This document shows, one piece after another, positions 62,287 through 64,000 of a DNA stretch of 64,000 nt. The stretch covers positions 2,646,189-2,710,188 of the forward strand of contig NZ_JASBRG010000007.1 in NCBI RefSeq assembly GCF_029961145.1, in the 5' to 3' direction. The notes under the pieces are model-generated. The model made no database searches, was not told where the DNA came from, and worked only from the letters and a program-made list of their open reading frames with translations. The DNA is from Pinibacter soli (GTDB taxonomy: Bacteria > Bacteroidota > Bacteroidia > Chitinophagales > Chitinophagaceae). Position numbers and translations under genes: made by a program. The first letter of the stretch is position 1; each line of letters begins with the position of its first letter.

Positions 62287-63507
62287 TTGAATTTTCTATT
62301 TGCCTGGCGCTATTTCAGATCTAAAAAATCAACCAACGCCATTAACATCATTGCATGGATAAGTGTGCTTGCCATTATGGTTGGCACTGCTTCATTTATA
62401 GTGGTGCTTAGCGTGTACAACGGATTTGAAGATCTGGTAAAGTCGCTGTATGCTTCGTTTTACACGGATCTTAAAGTGGTTCCGGTAAAAGGCAAAACGA
62501 TCATTTTTACTCCGGAAGAATTAGCGAAAATCAAGACCGTACCTGGCGTCAATGCCTATTCGCTGAATGTGGAGGAAAAGGCTCTGATGAGAAACGGCGA
62601 TTGGCAAAGCCTCGTTTATTTAAAAGGCGTAGACTCAGACTACACAAAAGTTACCAGCGTAAAGCAACATGTAAGACATGGCTCCTATGAAACAGGAACT
62701 GCCGATAAACCGGTTGCTGTTTTAGGAATTGGTATCGAAAATGCATTGGCGCTCGAAGCGGAAAAGGCTTTATTGCCTCTAACGGTTTATCTCCCCAAAA
62801 AAGGAATCAACATTGACGCGTCTGATCCGATGCAAAGTCTGGTGGCAGATAATGTAAGTACGTCCGGTTCTTTCGCCATCCAGGAAGATTTTGACAACAA
62901 ATATGTGATCACCAATATCGGCTTCATGCAGCGTATGCTGAATTTACAACCTGATGAATACAGCTCCGCAGAAATTTCATTGAATGCCGGAGCCGATCCT
63001 GATAAGGTGAAACACAATTTAAAAACTGCACTTGGAAACAAGATTGATGTAATTACAAGGTATGAGCAAAACAAAACATTCTTCTCTGCAATGCAGCTGG
63101 AGAAATGGATAATCTATGGTGTGCTTTCTCTAATCCTTACCGTAGCAGCATTTACCATGATCGGCGCACTCACAATGCTAGTATTGGAAAAACAAAAAGA
63201 TATTCAAATATTGAAAGCGCTTGGTACGACTGACGTTAAAGTGCAAGGCATTTTTTTAAGCGAAGGTTTGCTATTGGCCTGTGTTGGCGGCGTTGGCGGC
63301 GTTCTATTGGCTGTGATTATTTGCTGGGCGCAGGAAAAATTTAAGATCATCGCCCTCGAAGGAGGCAGTTTTGTAATCGATCATTATCCTGTAAAATTAT
63401 ATGCATCGGATGTTTTGCTGGTGCTCTTCACCGTTATAATAGTTGCATTGCTGGCGAGTTGGTTTCCGTCGAGAAAAGCATCTCTGCAACCGATAGAACT
63501 GCGCTAA
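62287..63507 (+). CDS. LolC/LolE-like ABC permease (FtsX-type, MacB core)
   Basis: The 406-residue inner-membrane permease has the fold of LolC/E: a first helix preceded by FAWRYFRSKKSTNAINIIAWISVLAIMVGTASFIVVLSVYNGFEDLV, a periplasmic domain (about 65-260) and three C-terminal helices (about 270-300, 320-350 and 375-395; GVLSLILTVAAFTMIGALTMLVLEKQKDIQILKALG). LolCDE extracts lipoproteins from the inner membrane. LolD is not adjacent. There is no ATG at the expected start: the codon used is TTG (62287). It follows rbfA by 25 bases and is probably co-transcribed. Confidence 0.9.
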   Translation: MNFLFAWRYFRSKKSTNAINIIAWISVLAIMVGTASFIVVLSVYNGFEDLVKSLYASFYTDLKVVPVKGKTIIFTPEELAKIKTVPGVNAYSLNVEEKALMRNGDWQSLVYLKGVDSDYTKVTSVKQHVRHGSYETGTADKPVAVLGIGIENALALEAEKALLPLTVYLPKKGINIDASDPMQSLVADNVSTSGSFAIQEDFDNKYVITNIGFMQRMLNLQPDEYSSAEISLNAGADPDKVKHNLKTALGNKIDVITRYEQNKTFFSAMQLEKWIIYGVLSLILTVAAFTMIGALTMLVLEKQKDIQILKALGTTDVKVQGIFLSEGLLLACVGGVGGVLLAVIICWAQEKFKIIALEGGSFVIDHYPVKLYASDVLLVLFTVIIVALLASWFPSRKASLQPIELR

Positions 63508-63511
63508 AGGC

Positions 63512-63660
63512 GCCATGTGGAAATTTGAAAATTCTTTATTGTCGACTACCCAAAGCATTATTTTAACTTCTCTAATATTCAAGATGTTTAAAAGTGAAAA
63601 ATGCTGGTCGCATTTCTCATTTTCAAATTTTCAAATCTTCAAATTGCCGGATAGTCGCCC
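63512..63660. repeat. Mirrored TTTGAAAAT repeat between convergent genes
   Basis: CATGTGGAAATTTGAAAATTC (about 63513-63533) faces CATTTTCAAATTTTCAAATCTTCAAATTGCCGG (about 63620-63652). The same words form the hairpins at 3150-3312 and 28346-28562. It lies between the convergent permease and transketolase gene stops, and its right arm overlaps the latter. Confidence 0.65.
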
Positions 63661-64000
63661 AGCGTCTCCGTTATCTGCGCCAGCGCTTTAGTCAGTTGTT
63701 CATCATTTGGAGCAACACCATGCCATTCGTGGTGGCCCTCCATAAAATCTACCCCTTTGCCCATAACTGTATGCATCATGATAGCAATGGGTTTTCCCTT
63801 ACCCAAAAATGTCTTCGCGCTTTCTATGGTGCTTACCACAAGATCCATATTGTTTCCATCCTCCAAACGAATTACTTCCCAGCCGAAAGCGGCGAATTTT
63901 TCCGCCAGATTACCCAAACTCATCACTTTTGCCGTAGGACCGTCAATTTGTTGTCCATTCCAATCTACAGTTGAAATAAGATTGTCCACTTTGTGATGCG
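63639..64000 (-). CDS. Transketolase, N-terminal (thiamine-diphosphate binding) subunit, partial
   Basis: The last 120 or so codons of a split-type transketolase N-subunit (the rest lies past the right edge). The start is not in the window: the frame continues through ...HHKVDNLISTVDWNGQQIDGPT to the edge. Visible motifs: DNLISTVDWNGQQIDGPT and VMGKGVDFMEGHHEWHGVAPNDEQL, both typical of the C-terminal part of the TktA N-subunit. A partner C-subunit is not visible. The apparent GTG start near 63989 is internal. Confidence 0.93.
   Translation of the reverse strand, partial: HHKVDNLISTVDWNGQQIDGPTAKVMSLGNLAEKFAAFGWEVIRLEDGNNMDLVVSTIESAKTFLGKGKPIAIMMHTVMGKGVDFMEGHHEWHGVAPNDEQLTKALAQITETLGDYPAI

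Overview
The window looks like ordinary chromosome of a Bacteroidota bacterium, most likely a member of the Chitinophagaceae. The reasons are TAnnTTTG-type promoter boxes and starts without Shine-Dalgarno sites, many exported proteins ending their signal in AQ or a lipobox, a SusC-like motif (VVIGYGTQKKK), DUF4369/TlpA and lipocalin-like lipoproteins, the rsfS-ftsH-LUD order, the alaS-M23-MerR order and two S9 peptidases. No rRNA, tRNA, insertion sequence, integrase or CRISPR array was recognised. The family assignment is inference from gene content.

Layout. 0.4-4 kb: pncB (NAD salvage), a family 2 glycosyltransferase and trmD. 4.1-6.7 kb: four tandem paralogous lipoproteins, each with its own conserved leader. 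7.5-16.5 kb: an MtfA-like peptidase, a small membrane protein, an FAD oxidoreductase and a 2038-residue alpha-2-macroglobulin with a thioester site and an embedded TonB-plug-like segment. 16.6-22.6 kb: a secreted His-rich peptide, sucD, mlaF-mlaE and the malic enzyme/phosphotransacetylase fusion maeB. 22.9-31.5 kb: small DUF1801 and TfoX-N proteins, an MBL-fold hydrolase, an uncharacterised ABC ATPase/membrane protein pair, an SRPBCC protein, a prolyl oligopeptidase and an HD phosphohydrolase. 31.7-44 kb: an M20 amidohydrolase with a SPOR protein, deoC, a phytase-like esterase, a lone treY, mscS, a TlpA-like lipoprotein, gatB, and two PDZ proteins, one a shrunken duplicate of the other. 44.3-50 kb: a GH19-like lytic enzyme, alaS, an M23 peptidase and a MerR regulator. 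50-57 kb: a tight five-gene cluster (LUD protein, GGCT-like, lpxH, propeller-like protein, mscS) behind rsfS-ftsH, with birA divergent. 57-64 kb: a DPP-IV-like peptidase, an MsbA-like exporter, rbfA, a LolC/E-like permease and the end of a transketolase N-subunit.

Most genes serve housekeeping (translation: trmD, gatB, alaS, rsfS, rbfA; envelope: mlaEF, lpxH, LolE-like, MsbA-like, M23, ftsH; metabolism: pncB, sucD, maeB, deoC, birA). The most unusual feature of the window is in the gaps. About twenty intergenic spaces hold long hairpins whose arms are built from a handful of recurring low-complexity words (TTGAAAATTGAAA, TTAATAATTAA, GTACGAAGTACG, CACGCAGATTT, CGCAAAGG, GAATAACTGAA, GAGAGTTGAGA). 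Nearly all lie at gene 3' ends and several touch a stop codon. They look like a dispersed family of convergent-gene separators or terminators. One such word has apparently been captured inside a coding sequence.
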